Shown here: positions 1-8,787 of the stretch, piece after piece
Layout of the letters: each line of letters starts with the position of its first letter
Numbering within the stretch: the stretch's first letter is position 1
DNA from: Peribacillus sp. ACCC06369
Lineage (GTDB): Bacteria; Bacillota; Bacilli; Bacillales; DSM-1321
Direction: 5' to 3'
Assembly (NCBI RefSeq): GCF_030348945.1
Contig: NZ_JAUCEN010000002.1
Coordinates: 5,022,001-5,086,000 of the forward strand
DNA: 64,000 nt
Made by a program: the position numbers and the translations under genes
Notes under the pieces: model-generated
The model's input: only the letters and a program-made list of their open reading frames with translations
The model's database searches: none
Told to the model about the DNA's origin: nothing

Positions 1-164
1 AACATGGATTTGTCTTGAACTCCTTCTATAAGCAGAACTTCCCTCCCCCTTCATTTAATGATTACACCAGATTTACCATTTTATCAAACGCGAAACTATT
101 AGAAAATTACAAAATTTGTGTATAATTAGGCTATATTCATTAACACTCAAGGAGGAATCATATC

Positions 165-785
165 ATGGATACTCTCATTCAACAGTTCATGAATTTGCCT
201 ACAACGGCCATTTCAGATGCAATGGAAGGATTGAACAATCTGGAATCAGCGATTAAACCCTTAAAAGAAGAATATCATTTTGCCGGACGTGCTTTAACCG
301 TACAGATGCCCGTCGGTGATAATTCAGCGGTTTTAAAAGCAATCGGTGAAGCAAGTCCTGGGGATATAATAGTCGTTGACAGCAAAGGCGATACATACCG
401 GGCTATTGCAGGAGACTTTGTTGTCGGCATGATGCAGACAATGGAAATTGGCGCCCTCGTAGTTGATGGTGTCATTCGTGATCTTAAAGCGGTTAAAGAT
501 CTGAATTTCCCTGTATTCAGTAAAGGGACGACGGTTGCCTCAAGCGGCAAGGCTGGTGTAGGACAAACCAATATCCCCATTTCCTGTGGAGGTGTCACCG
601 TATTTCCAGAGGACATTATCATAGGGGACATAGATGGAGTCGTGGTCGTGCCACAAGCCATGGGTGAAGAAATCCTGAACAAAGCAAAAGATAAAATCTT
701 AAAGGATGAACGGCGTGCAGAAAAATATGCAGGCAAGCCTGATGAAATAAGAAAGTATATCGCCATGATGACCAACAAAGCATAA
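165..785 (+). CDS. RraA-like family protein (possible HMG/CHA-type aldolase or RraA homologue)
   Basis: This 206-residue protein matches the RraA-like fold family. Members are either class II pyruvate aldolases acting on 4-hydroxy-4-methyl-2-oxoglutarate-like substrates or regulators named after RNase E inhibition. Family signatures are visible: a VVDGVIRDL segment near residue 105, where Arg-Asp binds substrate and metal in aldolase members, and the late GDIDGVVVVP stretch near residue 155. The ATG follows AAGGAGGAAT with good spacing. Bacillaceae generally lack RNase E, so a small-molecule role is more likely than RNA regulation, but the substrate cannot be read from sequence. It is monocistronic and ends at a strong bidirectional terminator. 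Confidence 0.85.
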   Translation: MDTLIQQFMNLPTTAISDAMEGLNNLESAIKPLKEEYHFAGRALTVQMPVGDNSAVLKAIGEASPGDIIVVDSKGDTYRAIAGDFVVGMMQTMEIGALVVDGVIRDLKAVKDLNFPVFSKGTTVASSGKAGVGQTNIPISCGGVTVFPEDIIIGDIDGVVVVPQAMGEEILNKAKDKILKDERRAEKYAGKPDEIRKYIAMMTNKA

Positions 786-805
786 TATTCCTTTTGCATA
801 TAAAA

Positions 806-842
806 AACAGGCAGGAAGCAATGGCTTCCTGCCTGTTCTTTT
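806..842. terminator. Bidirectional rho-independent terminator
   Basis: A perfect 14-bp stem (806-819 with 824-837) has a 4-nt loop, with an A-run before it and a T-rich run after it. It lies between two convergent genes and can end both. Confidence 0.9.
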
Positions 843-850
843 CATTAAGC

Positions 851-2824
851 TTATTTATCTTTATCGGTCCCGTCTTCCTTTGAGCCTTCTTCTTCATATG
901 TGTAATCATAATTAGCAGGGTCAATCGGTTTAAAGCCATTTGGAGTATAGAAACGGAGTAAGTCACCGTTCACGACTTGGTCGGATAAATTGAGCATCGT
1001 TTCAACTCTCGTCTTGTAATTGAGGATGTCATCATTTTCCTCGACCATTTCCCCTGTATCCGTATCGTAGTATTTCCCTTTAATGGAAGTGACATCCGGT
1101 GTTACAAAATCACCATTCCTGAAAGGTACCACTTCATTATGATCTTTTGATAATAAATCCGAACCGAATTGTACATAATCTTTAGATTCAATTCCTAACA
1201 GATGCAATAAAGTCGGGAGAAGGTCAATTTGTCCTCCGTATTGGTGCATTTCCCCGCCTTCGACACCTGGAACATGAATCAATAATGGTACACGTTGCAA
1301 TTGGGCATTCTCAAATGCGTCAACATCCTTGCCAAGCACTTTTGACATGGCTTCTTTATGGTTTTCGGAAATACCATAGTGATCACCATACATAACGATT
1401 ACCGAGTTATCATAAAGACCGGATTCCTTCAGATAATCGAAAAACTCTTTAAGCGCCTCATCGGCATAGCGTGCAGTTTGGAAGTAACTATCAACGGAAG
1501 CATCGCCTGTCGTATGCTTACCGATTGTTGCTTTTTCCTGGTCCATGGCATATGGGAAATGATGAGATACCGTTATGAATTTTGTATAGAAAGGCTGTTT
1601 AAGCGTTTCTAACATAGGAATCGATTCTTTAAAGAAAGGCTTATCCATTAATCCATAACTTAGAACTTCCTCTTTATTTTCCATATTATAATGGTTTGCA
1701 TCGAAGAACTGATTAAAACCAAGAGACTTATACATATTATCCCGGTTCCAGAAAGATTTGTAGTTACCATGGAACACAGCAGATGTGTATCCTTGTTGTC
1801 CTAAAATCGCTGGTGCTGCTTGATAGGTATTTTGGGATCGGTTTGTGAATGCTGCACCCTGTGGTAAACCGAACAGGGAATTTTCGAGCATGAATTCAGC
1901 ATCCGCCGTTTTACCTTGGCCTACTTGATGGAAGAAATTATCAAAGTGCATGAAATCTGACTTATCTGCTGCAAGTGAGTTTAAAAATGGAGTAACTTCT
2001 TCTCCATTCAACTCATAATCGATCAGGAAATTCTGCATGGATTCCAAATGCAAGTATATGACATTCTTACCTTTAGCTGCCCCAAAATACTTAGGGTTCG
2101 GTTCAGCGCTTGTTGCCTTCGTATAGTTGACCACTTCTGCGATATCCGTGCTATTTGCAGTCGCACGCTGAGCATATGTTTTTGTATTCTGAACGGCATC
2201 ATATACCGTATAGTTGAACATGCCCAAATATTTGACGATATAGTTCCGGTCAAATGTTCTTGATAATAATTGCGGGCGATCCTTTTCAGCAAGTCCTAAA
2301 TTGATAGCGAAAATTGCAAGACCCGCTAGGTAAACCATTCCAACTGTACGGCGTTTGACTTTGAAGTCTTCCACTTTAAAGTCTTTGAATCTGTACAATA
2401 CGATCAAAAGAACCGTATCAAGGAAATAAAATACATCATGGGTTTTAAATAATTCTAAAATACTCGGTCCTAAATCCCCGGCATTTTGCACTTGCGTCAA
2501 GGTTGGTAATGTAATGAAATCGGTAAATGAACGGTAGTATACAATATTGAAGAATAACCATAAGGACATCAATAGGTTCAACCTGATGATCCATTTGAAC
2601 GATTTTTTGCCTCTAGCCAATAGTGCAAGGCCAAAGAATAAAATGGCTGAACTAATCGGGTTTATGAACAGTAAGAACTGTTGCAGGCCATTTTCAAGAC
2701 CTAAGTTAAATTCAATTCGATATCCAATATAAGTTTTTATCCAAAACAAGACTACCGCAATAAAGAAAAAGCCTAGTATGTTATCTGCAAATAAATGCTG
2801 GCTTTTTTTAAGAAATTTATTCAT
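851..2824 (-). CDS. ltaS: Lipoteichoic acid synthase LtaS-type
   Basis: This 657-residue protein polymerises glycerol phosphate from phosphatidylglycerol onto the glycolipid anchor of lipoteichoic acid on the outer membrane face. About five transmembrane helices fill residues 15-185. An extracellular sulfatase-fold domain follows. Catalytic Thr sits in the GQGKTADAEF motif, metal ligands in HLES and in YGDHYG. Length and order match B. subtilis LtaS (about 650 residues). The N-terminal LWIKTY-like segment and the FRNGDF motif near the C-terminus also fit LtaS better than its paralogues, although a YfnI/YqgS-type role cannot be excluded. The ATG has an AGAGGTG ribosome site. The tail is very acidic (EEEGSKEDGTDKDK). 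Confidence 0.93.
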   Translation of the reverse strand: MNKFLKKSQHLFADNILGFFFIAVVLFWIKTYIGYRIEFNLGLENGLQQFLLFINPISSAILFFGLALLARGKKSFKWIIRLNLLMSLWLFFNIVYYRSFTDFITLPTLTQVQNAGDLGPSILELFKTHDVFYFLDTVLLIVLYRFKDFKVEDFKVKRRTVGMVYLAGLAIFAINLGLAEKDRPQLLSRTFDRNYIVKYLGMFNYTVYDAVQNTKTYAQRATANSTDIAEVVNYTKATSAEPNPKYFGAAKGKNVIYLHLESMQNFLIDYELNGEEVTPFLNSLAADKSDFMHFDNFFHQVGQGKTADAEFMLENSLFGLPQGAAFTNRSQNTYQAAPAILGQQGYTSAVFHGNYKSFWNRDNMYKSLGFNQFFDANHYNMENKEEVLSYGLMDKPFFKESIPMLETLKQPFYTKFITVSHHFPYAMDQEKATIGKHTTGDASVDSYFQTARYADEALKEFFDYLKESGLYDNSVIVMYGDHYGISENHKEAMSKVLGKDVDAFENAQLQRVPLLIHVPGVEGGEMHQYGGQIDLLPTLLHLLGIESKDYVQFGSDLLSKDHNEVVPFRNGDFVTPDVTSIKGKYYDTDTGEMVEENDDILNYKTRVETMLNLSDQVVNGDLLRFYTPNGFKPIDPANYDYTYEEEGSKEDGTDKDK

Positions 2825-3936
2825 GCTTTCACCTCTATTAATCTAGTGGTTTATTTATATAAATTTTTACATACTTACAAAAGACGGAAAATCGGAAACC
2901 TTATGATAGCATTCTTTCACTCGGATAGTCAAGATTGTGAAAACCACCTTTTGTCACATCCATAATCCTTATATCCAGAACACTTCCTTAGCTTATGAAC
3001 AAGCCTTTTAAAAAATTACAGAGTTTTGCCCTTCTCGAATGTTCAGAACACCTATAACAAATATATAGGAACTCCATGTCTTAATCCAATAAATATCACC
3101 GTAACTTTTTGGGGTGACTGCGGATGACAGTCACTATATAAATTTCACGTCCTTCAGGCTTTTACCATTATAAACGACTCTTAATAAAAACACCAGCACA
3201 TTACAAAATATGTAAAGATATAAATCTTCAAACATTTATAACTATTGATATTTCCAGGATATCTTTCCCGATAATTCGACAGTTGAAAATTGATTGACGA
3301 TTACCTTGATGTATGGCTCCACCGCACTTTTCGTATCCCTTTCAGAACCAAAGCCAGCATAAGTTTCACCCGTCTATCTCCTGCGTCATACCATTCCAAA
3401 ATTCCATAAAATAACAAATGGTTTTGAAGCCTGTTTAATAAACGCATTTCGCGTAAATCGACATCATTCCCTTCTTGACTTCGTTTGATCAACTTTTATT
3501 AAATTATTTTTCTTGATAGTAAATGACGCCAAATTCCCTGAAGTATTGTATGATGAATTCGATCATTTCCTGGTTTAAATGAATGTTAATTATTAGATTG
3601 TTTTTTCACCCCATGAAAGGTCCAATTTACCAAAATTAACTTAAATTACAATTTAAAAACCACACCGGAACCTGAAAGTGCATCAAGTATCCAGGCAAAT
3701 GACATTATAATAGGAAGAAACTTAATTTTCTCATTGTTATTTGATTGACTGAAAAGTTATTTTCTTTCTATAACTGCCCATATAAATCCCTGACAGCTGA
3801 AACTGGCGTGTAAGGGCCCTTATCCTATTTATTCACCTTATTTGGTTGTGAGGAGCTTATAAGCAGTTGTTACGAGATTTCCCTGGTTCCCCTCTTGTTA
3901 GTATATATTTTTCAGTCAGCTTTATTATTAGAAAAT
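2825..3936. other. Long intergenic region without a convincing gene
   Basis: About 1.1 kb lies between ltaS and the yclQ terminator. The first 60 bases upstream of ltaS are AT-rich (TATATAA-like) and probably hold its promoter. The rest shows no open frame with a proper ribosome site, no recognisable RNA gene and no repeat that I can see. One 63-codon minus-strand frame with a TTG start (3301-3492) lacks a Shine-Dalgarno sequence. The stretch may be decayed coding sequence. Confidence 0.5.
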
Positions 3937-3971
3937 AAAAAAATCCTGCCCCCAATCGAGGGCAGGATTTC
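3937..3971 (-). terminator. Terminator of the yclNOPQ operon
   Basis: An 11-bp stem (3941-3951 with 3960-3970) is followed on the minus strand by a run of seven T residues, just after the yclQ stop. Confidence 0.9.
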
Positions 3972-3978
3972 CTTTATA

Positions 3979-4926
3979 CTACTTAAGGCCTTTTGAAACT
4001 TCTTTAACCATTGCATCAACAGATTCTAAACCGCCGCCTGATAAGTACCAGTAGTTAGGGTCAAGATAAATGATGTTGCCTTCTTTAAAAGCCTTTGTAT
4101 TTTTCACAATGTCATTTTCAACAGTTTCTTTTGCTCTAGCTCCATCACCGGCAACCGCATCTCTGTCTACAACGAATAGGTAGTCAGGATTCTTTTCAGC
4201 AATGTATTCGAAAGAAATACTTTGACCATGTGTCGATACTTCCAATTTATCATCTACAGCAGGTACTCCGAATACATCATGGATAATTCCAAATCTTGAA
4301 TCCGGTCCGTAAGCACTTACTTTTCCACCGCTAGCAAGAACGATTAAACCAGTTTTATCCGTTGGAGCTTTTTCTTTCAAAGCATTGATGTTTTCTTCAA
4401 CACTTGCCAATTCCTTAGCAGCTTTGTCTTTTTTATCGAAGATTTTACCCAAAAGTGTTACGTTTTCTTTAAATGATTCCATATACTTTGCAGTATCTAC
4501 ACCTACAAAAACAGTAGGGGCAATTTTGCTTAATTCTTTATATGCTTCAGATTGACGGCCAGAAATAAGGATCAAGTCAGGAGCCATCTCATTGATTTTT
4601 TCGAAGTCAGGTTCTTTTAATCCGCCAGCATTTTCAGTTGTACCTTCATATTTAGAAAGGTATTTTGGAAGGCCATCATGAGGAACAGCTGCTACTTCCA
4701 CACCTAATTTATCAAGTGTATCAAGAGCACCCATATCGAATACAACAACTTTTTCAGGGTTTGTTTTCACTTTCGTTTCGCCTAGCTGGTGCTTAACCGT
4801 AAATTCTTCGCTTTTTGCACTTTCTTTTTCCGCACTGGATTCTTCTTTTTCCTTATCTGCTCCACAAGCTGCAGCCACTACAGCCAGCATTGCAACTAAT
4901 AGCAGTAAAGATAATTTCTTTATCAT
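3979..4926 (-). CDS. yclQ: Siderophore-binding lipoprotein of an iron ABC importer (YclQ-type)
   Basis: This periplasmic-binding-type lipoprotein captures an iron-siderophore and hands it to the YclN/YclO permease. I start it at the internal ATG 4926, because CGAGGTGA lies upstream and the protein then begins with a lipoprotein signal ending at Cys21 (VVAAACG). The longer upstream frame would bury this signal. Length is 315 residues. Segments such as PKYLSKYEG, LKEPDFEKI, GVDTAKYMESFK and YLSGGGLES closely resemble B. subtilis YclQ, the petrobactin-binding protein, so a catecholate siderophore is the likely ligand (inference). It is the last gene of a four-gene minus-strand operon and is separated from yclP by a 210-base gap. 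Confidence 0.93.
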   Translation of the reverse strand: MIKKLSLLLLVAMLAVVAAACGADKEKEESSAEKESAKSEEFTVKHQLGETKVKTNPEKVVVFDMGALDTLDKLGVEVAAVPHDGLPKYLSKYEGTTENAGGLKEPDFEKINEMAPDLILISGRQSEAYKELSKIAPTVFVGVDTAKYMESFKENVTLLGKIFDKKDKAAKELASVEENINALKEKAPTDKTGLIVLASGGKVSAYGPDSRFGIIHDVFGVPAVDDKLEVSTHGQSISFEYIAEKNPDYLFVVDRDAVAGDGARAKETVENDIVKNTKAFKEGNIIYLDPNYWYLSGGGLESVDAMVKEVSKGLK

Positions 4927-5136
4927 TATGGTCACCTCGAAAAGTATTTTTTTATTTAAAATTACATATTGAATCCTCACCTTCACAGAATTCACCTGAT
5001 CACTTTTCCCTGCCATATAAACAGGAGGCGGCTAAAGTCTTGGGCGCCCGCCAACTTTTAACAGCCTAATGAGCGTACGAAGTGATTCTGGATCGGCTAC
5101 GAATACTGAAGTAATTTAAAACCAAATGGCATTGAC

Positions 5137-5895
5137 TTAAGTGAAGTACACACAGATCTTATTGTCATTGATATTTTGGATTTCAATATCCATATCATAG
5201 ATTTCCTTTAATACATTGGAATTGATGACTTGTTCGGTAGGTCCATTATGAACGACCTTGCCATCCTTCAATGCGACAATATAGTCGGAATAACAGGAAG
5301 CGAAATTAATGTCATGAATGACGATGATGACCGTTTTACCTAATTCATCGGCCAATCTCCTCAATACCTTCATGATTTGGACGGAATGCTTCATATCAAG
5401 ATTGTTCAGGGGCTCATCAAGAAGGACATACTCCGTGTTCTGAGCGATAACCATGGCAATGAATGCCCGCTGCTGTTGCCCGCCGCTAAGCTGGTCAAGA
5501 AATTTATCCTGCATTTCGCCAAGTTCCATATATTCAATCGCCTCATCGACATATTCCCAATCCTCTTTAGTCAGTTTACCTTGTGAATAAGGAAAGCGGC
5601 CAAAGGCGACGAGTTCACGAATCGTTAAACGGATATTGATGTGGTTGGCCTGCTTTAAGATGGCAATCTTTTTCGCTAGTTCATTGCTATTGAATTTCCC
5701 CATATCCTTACCCTCGATCAGGACTTCTCCCGAATCCCGGGTAATGAGCCGGCTGATCATCGAAAGGACTGTACTTTTCCCCGCACCATTAGGACCGATG
5801 AAGGATGTGATTTTCCCTTTCGTTATTTCAATGGAAACATCCTCGACAACCGTTTTACTATTATATTTTTTGAATAAATTTTTCACTTCTACCAT
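5137..5895 (-). CDS. yclP: Iron-siderophore ABC transporter ATPase (YclP-type)
   Basis: This 252-residue cytoplasmic ATPase energises siderophore import. Walker A GPNGAGKST is at 34-42, the ABC signature LSGGQQQR at 136-143 and Walker B YVLLDEP at 156-162. A histidine switch follows in VIIVIHDINFA. This is the layout of the FecE/FhuC class. Its start overlaps the end of the yclO gene by 7 bases, so translation is probably coupled. Length and context match B. subtilis YclP. Confidence 0.95.
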   Translation of the reverse strand: MVEVKNLFKKYNSKTVVEDVSIEITKGKITSFIGPNGAGKSTVLSMISRLITRDSGEVLIEGKDMGKFNSNELAKKIAILKQANHINIRLTIRELVAFGRFPYSQGKLTKEDWEYVDEAIEYMELGEMQDKFLDQLSGGQQQRAFIAMVIAQNTEYVLLDEPLNNLDMKHSVQIMKVLRRLADELGKTVIIVIHDINFASCYSDYIVALKDGKVVHNGPTEQVINSNVLKEIYDMDIEIQNINDNKICVYFT

Positions 5896-6836
5896 GATTT
5901 ATTCTCCTTTAATAGAAGATAGATGAAATAGACCCCGCCAACAAAGTTGATAATGACACTCAAAGTGGTTGAGAACGTAAAGATCCTCTCTACAATGAAT
6001 TGGCCGCCGACCAAGGCAATTACACTGATCAGCATTGCACCAGGGATGATATGTTTATGCTGATAGGACTTAATGAATTGATAAGCCACATTTGCAACAA
6101 GTAATCCAAGGAACGTGATTGGACCAATCAGGGCAGTTGAAATGGAGATTAAAATCGTGACGACGATTAAAACCCGCTTTGTGACAAAATCATAATCCAC
6201 ACCCAGGTTAATGGCTTGGTCCCTCCCTAGGGACATGACATCCAAATACTTCAAAAATCTCATGAAATATATGATTGCCGCTATCATGAGGATAATCGCC
6301 AATGTTAACAGGTCGGTGTTTACATTATTGAAGCTGGCAAACATTTTATTTTGAATGATTTGAAATTCATTCGGGTCAATCAATACCTGCATGAATGAAG
6401 ACATGCTGCCGAATAAGGTCCCGAAGATGATCCCAATCAGCAATAGGAAGTAAATATTTCGGTTTTTCTTGAACATGAACTTGAACAGCAGGCTGGAAAA
6501 AATAAGCATGGCCGTAAGGGTAACCAGGAAATTGAGATTTTTATTCATAATCATGATATGCGTTGAACCGAAGAGGAAAATCACTCCCGTTTGAATCAGC
6601 ATATACATGGAGTCCAACCCCAAAATGCTTGGTGTCAGGATTTTATTATTCGTAACCGTCTGGAAAATAACTGTTGAAAAGGCTATCGCACAACCTACCA
6701 CGATGATGGCGATGATTTTTATAACCCTTCTCGGCAGTGCATAATCCCAATTCGGGCCAAGGTCCCAAAATATGTAACCTGCCGTTAAAGCTGCCGCTAG
6801 AACAGCTAATATTATGATCCTACTTTTATTATTCAT
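5889..6836 (-). CDS. yclO: Iron-siderophore ABC permease (YclO-type)
   Basis: This 315-residue integral membrane protein is of the FecCD/BtuC permease family, with about nine hydrophobic segments. The conserved SLGRDQAINLGVDYDF region (near residue 205) contacts the ATPase. A GPITFLGLLVANVAYQF segment follows, typical of these permeases. It forms the import channel together with YclN. The gene overlaps both neighbours by 7-8 bases (yclN upstream, yclP downstream), which argues for one translationally coupled transcript. Confidence 0.95.
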   Translation of the reverse strand: MNNKSRIIILAVLAAALTAGYIFWDLGPNWDYALPRRVIKIIAIIVVGCAIAFSTVIFQTVTNNKILTPSILGLDSMYMLIQTGVIFLFGSTHIMIMNKNLNFLVTLTAMLIFSSLLFKFMFKKNRNIYFLLLIGIIFGTLFGSMSSFMQVLIDPNEFQIIQNKMFASFNNVNTDLLTLAIILMIAAIIYFMRFLKYLDVMSLGRDQAINLGVDYDFVTKRVLIVVTILISISTALIGPITFLGLLVANVAYQFIKSYQHKHIIPGAMLISVIALVGGQFIVERIFTFSTTLSVIINFVGGVYFIYLLLKENKSW

Positions 6837-7779
6837 ATGCCTTTCTCCTCATAATCAGATAGATGAATACGGCGCTTCCTATCACACCAACCACGAGTCC
6901 GATCGGGATTTCAAATGGATATATGATGATCCTGCCCAGAATATCGCAGATCAATAGGAATACTGCCCCTAGCAATGCTGTATGAGAAAGACTCTTTTTC
7001 AAATTATCACCAAGGTAAAGGGATACAATATTTGGTACGATCAATCCTATGAAAGGAATCGTTCCCACCGTTAACAGGACGACAGTGGAGGATAATGCCA
7101 CGATGATCAACCCAAAATTGACTATAAGTTTATAATTGAGTCCTAGATTGATAGCAAACTCCTCACCCATCCCTGCCACAGTGAATTTATTGGCAAAGAA
7201 GTATGCGAGAATGACTAGAGGGATACTTACATATATAAGTTCGTACCTTCCCGACATGATCATCGAGAAATCCCCATTCATCCATGTGTTAAGGCTTTGA
7301 ATCAAATCATATTTATAAGCAAAGAAAGTCGAGATGGATCCGACGATATTACCAAACATCAAACCGACCAGTGGAATGAATATCGTATCCTTATATTTCA
7401 CTTGATCAAGAATTTTCATGAACAAGAACGTACCTGCCAAAGCGAATATGAAAGCGAATGCCATTTTCTCTATAAGTGCTGCCGAAGGGAAAATGATGAT
7501 GGCAAGAAGAAGTCCAAGCCTTGCAGAATCCATGGTACCGGCAGTCGTCGGGGATACAAATTTGTTTCGGCTCAATTGCTGCATGATCAGACCGCTTATA
7601 CTCATCACAACACCGGCAATGACTATGGCCATCATTCTGGGGAAACGGCTTTGCAGCATGATTTGCACTTTATCATCACTTAGATCCAATAAATCCAGGG
7701 GGGTAATATCTTTTACACCAATGAATAATGACGTAAATGATAATACAATTAACGCCATGACTAAATATCTTATCTTCAT
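6829..7779 (-). CDS. yclN: Iron-siderophore ABC permease (YclN-type)
   Basis: This first gene of the operon encodes a 316-residue FecCD-family permease with about nine hydrophobic segments. The conserved GLIMQQLSRNKFVSPTTAGT stretch (near residues 63-82) and GTIPFIGLIVPNIV (near 245) are family hallmarks. It pairs with YclO as a heterodimeric channel. The ATG follows AGAGTAGGAAATGTAG. Upstream lie a leader hairpin and a Fur box about 140 bases before the start, so iron repression of the operon is very likely. Confidence 0.95.
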   Translation of the reverse strand: MKIRYLVMALIVLSFTSLFIGVKDITPLDLLDLSDDKVQIMLQSRFPRMMAIVIAGVVMSISGLIMQQLSRNKFVSPTTAGTMDSARLGLLLAIIIFPSAALIEKMAFAFIFALAGTFLFMKILDQVKYKDTIFIPLVGLMFGNIVGSISTFFAYKYDLIQSLNTWMNGDFSMIMSGRYELIYVSIPLVILAYFFANKFTVAGMGEEFAINLGLNYKLIVNFGLIIVALSSTVVLLTVGTIPFIGLIVPNIVSLYLGDNLKKSLSHTALLGAVFLLICDILGRIIIYPFEIPIGLVVGVIGSAVFIYLIMRRKAYE

Positions 7780-7850
7780 CTACATTTCCTACTCTTCCTA
7801 TCTCATTAAATACAGCGATAATATTTTTAATTAAAAATATATGAATAAAG

Positions 7851-7898
7851 ACTATTGTATATCTCCTATTGAAATGGGATTCATGGAGATACAATAGT
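7851..7898 (-). promoter_or_regulatory. Imperfect hairpin in the leader of the ycl operon
   Basis: ACTATTGT-AT-ATCTCC (7851-7866) can pair with GGAGATACAATAGT (7885-7898), leaving a 2-base bulge and an 18-base loop. It sits between the Fur box and the yclN start. It could be a binding site for a second regulator or a transcript-stability element. No T-run follows, so it is not a terminator. Confidence 0.5.
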
Positions 7899-7918
7899 TA
7901 CAAGCTTCTTCCATTCGT

Positions 7919-7937
7919 GATAATGAGATTCATTATC
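7919..7937. promoter_or_regulatory. Fur box
   Basis: GATAATGAGATTCATTATC matches the classical 19-bp Fur consensus at 17 of 19 positions, and the following bases (ATTATCA) extend the repeat in the 7-1-7 manner. It lies between divergent yclN and the DUF1450 gene and may control both. Confidence 0.88.
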
Positions 7938-8028
7938 ATTATCAGTCTTTCTTATTCTACCATTTCTTTGACATGTGTCAATATATACAAGGGAATTACT
8001 TTGATAAACTTCGGATAGTCATATTGTA

Positions 8029-8391
8029 ATGAATTTGGATGAACCAATCATGCATTTCGCTCCAGGAAATGATAAAATCAAAATAACAAATATTTACTCT
8101 TCTAATGAAAGTAGCGATATGATGAAAAACTTGCTATCCAAAGTGTTCTCAAAAAAAGCGAAAATCCAGATTGAATTTTGCCAAAATAATCTTGACCGCT
8201 TCCTTAATGAACAAACAGTTGCTGATTATGGTAAGTTCTTAGCGAATCCAAGGGTTCAATATAAGGAATATGAATGTTTAAGTGAATGTAAACTTTGTCA
8301 GAAAACCCCCTATGCGAAAGTGAACGGCCAGATCATGAGTGGCAAGGATTCACAGGAACTTTTAAATCAGTTGAATGATGAATTGAAATGA
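8029..8391 (+). CDS. DUF1450 family protein (YuzB-like C-terminal domain)
   Basis: From about residue 47 the protein matches the DUF1450/YuzB family: IEFCQNNL, then CLSECKLCQKTPYAKVNG, with conserved cysteines (CLxxCxxC-like) and a terminal GKDSQELLNQL helix. The function of the family is unknown. The cysteines suggest metal or redox chemistry (inference). The N-terminal 45 residues are not typical, and neither the ATG used here nor the double ATG at 8119 has a clear ribosome site, so the start is uncertain. It is divergent from the iron operon across a Fur box, hinting at iron-linked control. Confidence 0.75.
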   Translation: MNLDEPIMHFAPGNDKIKITNIYSSNESSDMMKNLLSKVFSKKAKIQIEFCQNNLDRFLNEQTVADYGKFLANPRVQYKEYECLSECKLCQKTPYAKVNGQIMSGKDSQELLNQLNDELK

Positions 8392-8787
8392 TACGGGCCA
8401 GGCAAATTTGTTTGATCCGTATCATTTCAACTATCCACCTGTAATTATACAGAATACAGGTGATGAACATCTATTAAAAGGAATCACAAACTTCATCATT
8501 TTTTGCTCCAACTTCCCTTTAATAAATAAGCCCGGATAAGGTTTCTTGAAATTGGATACATAAGCGTTCTACTATATATCCCCGCTCTTTTTTGCAGAGA
8601 GGGGTTTTTTTAGCGATTTCAACACTACAATCATGTTAATTCTTAGTGTGAATTACTGGGCAGAAGCCATGTGATTTTTTCAATAATCTAGTAGATCCTT
8701 CCTGTTTTTCACTATTTCCTACCATTATACTGTAAAAATAGCTTAATATATGATAATTTATGGAAAAAGATAGATAGGAGGACGTCC
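8392..8787. other. Intergenic region with hairpins
   Basis: Two structures are visible. GAAATGATACGG at the end of the DUF1450 gene pairs with CCGTATCATTTC near 8417-8428, and a second terminator lies at 8580-8611. The last 130 bases should hold the promoter of the carboxypeptidase gene. I see no gene here. Confidence 0.6.
8580..8611 (+). terminator. Rho-independent terminator
   Basis: CCCCGCTC pairs with GAGAGGGG (one mismatch) and is followed by seven T residues. It is in position to stop read-through from the DUF1450 gene. Confidence 0.8.

Noticed and set aside
3301..3492. 63-codon minus-strand frame
   Set aside because: It uses a TTG start with no ribosome site and has no recognisable family.
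7968..7996. TTGACA ahead of the DUF1450 gene as a promoter -35
   Set aside because: No acceptable -10 lies 16-18 bases away.
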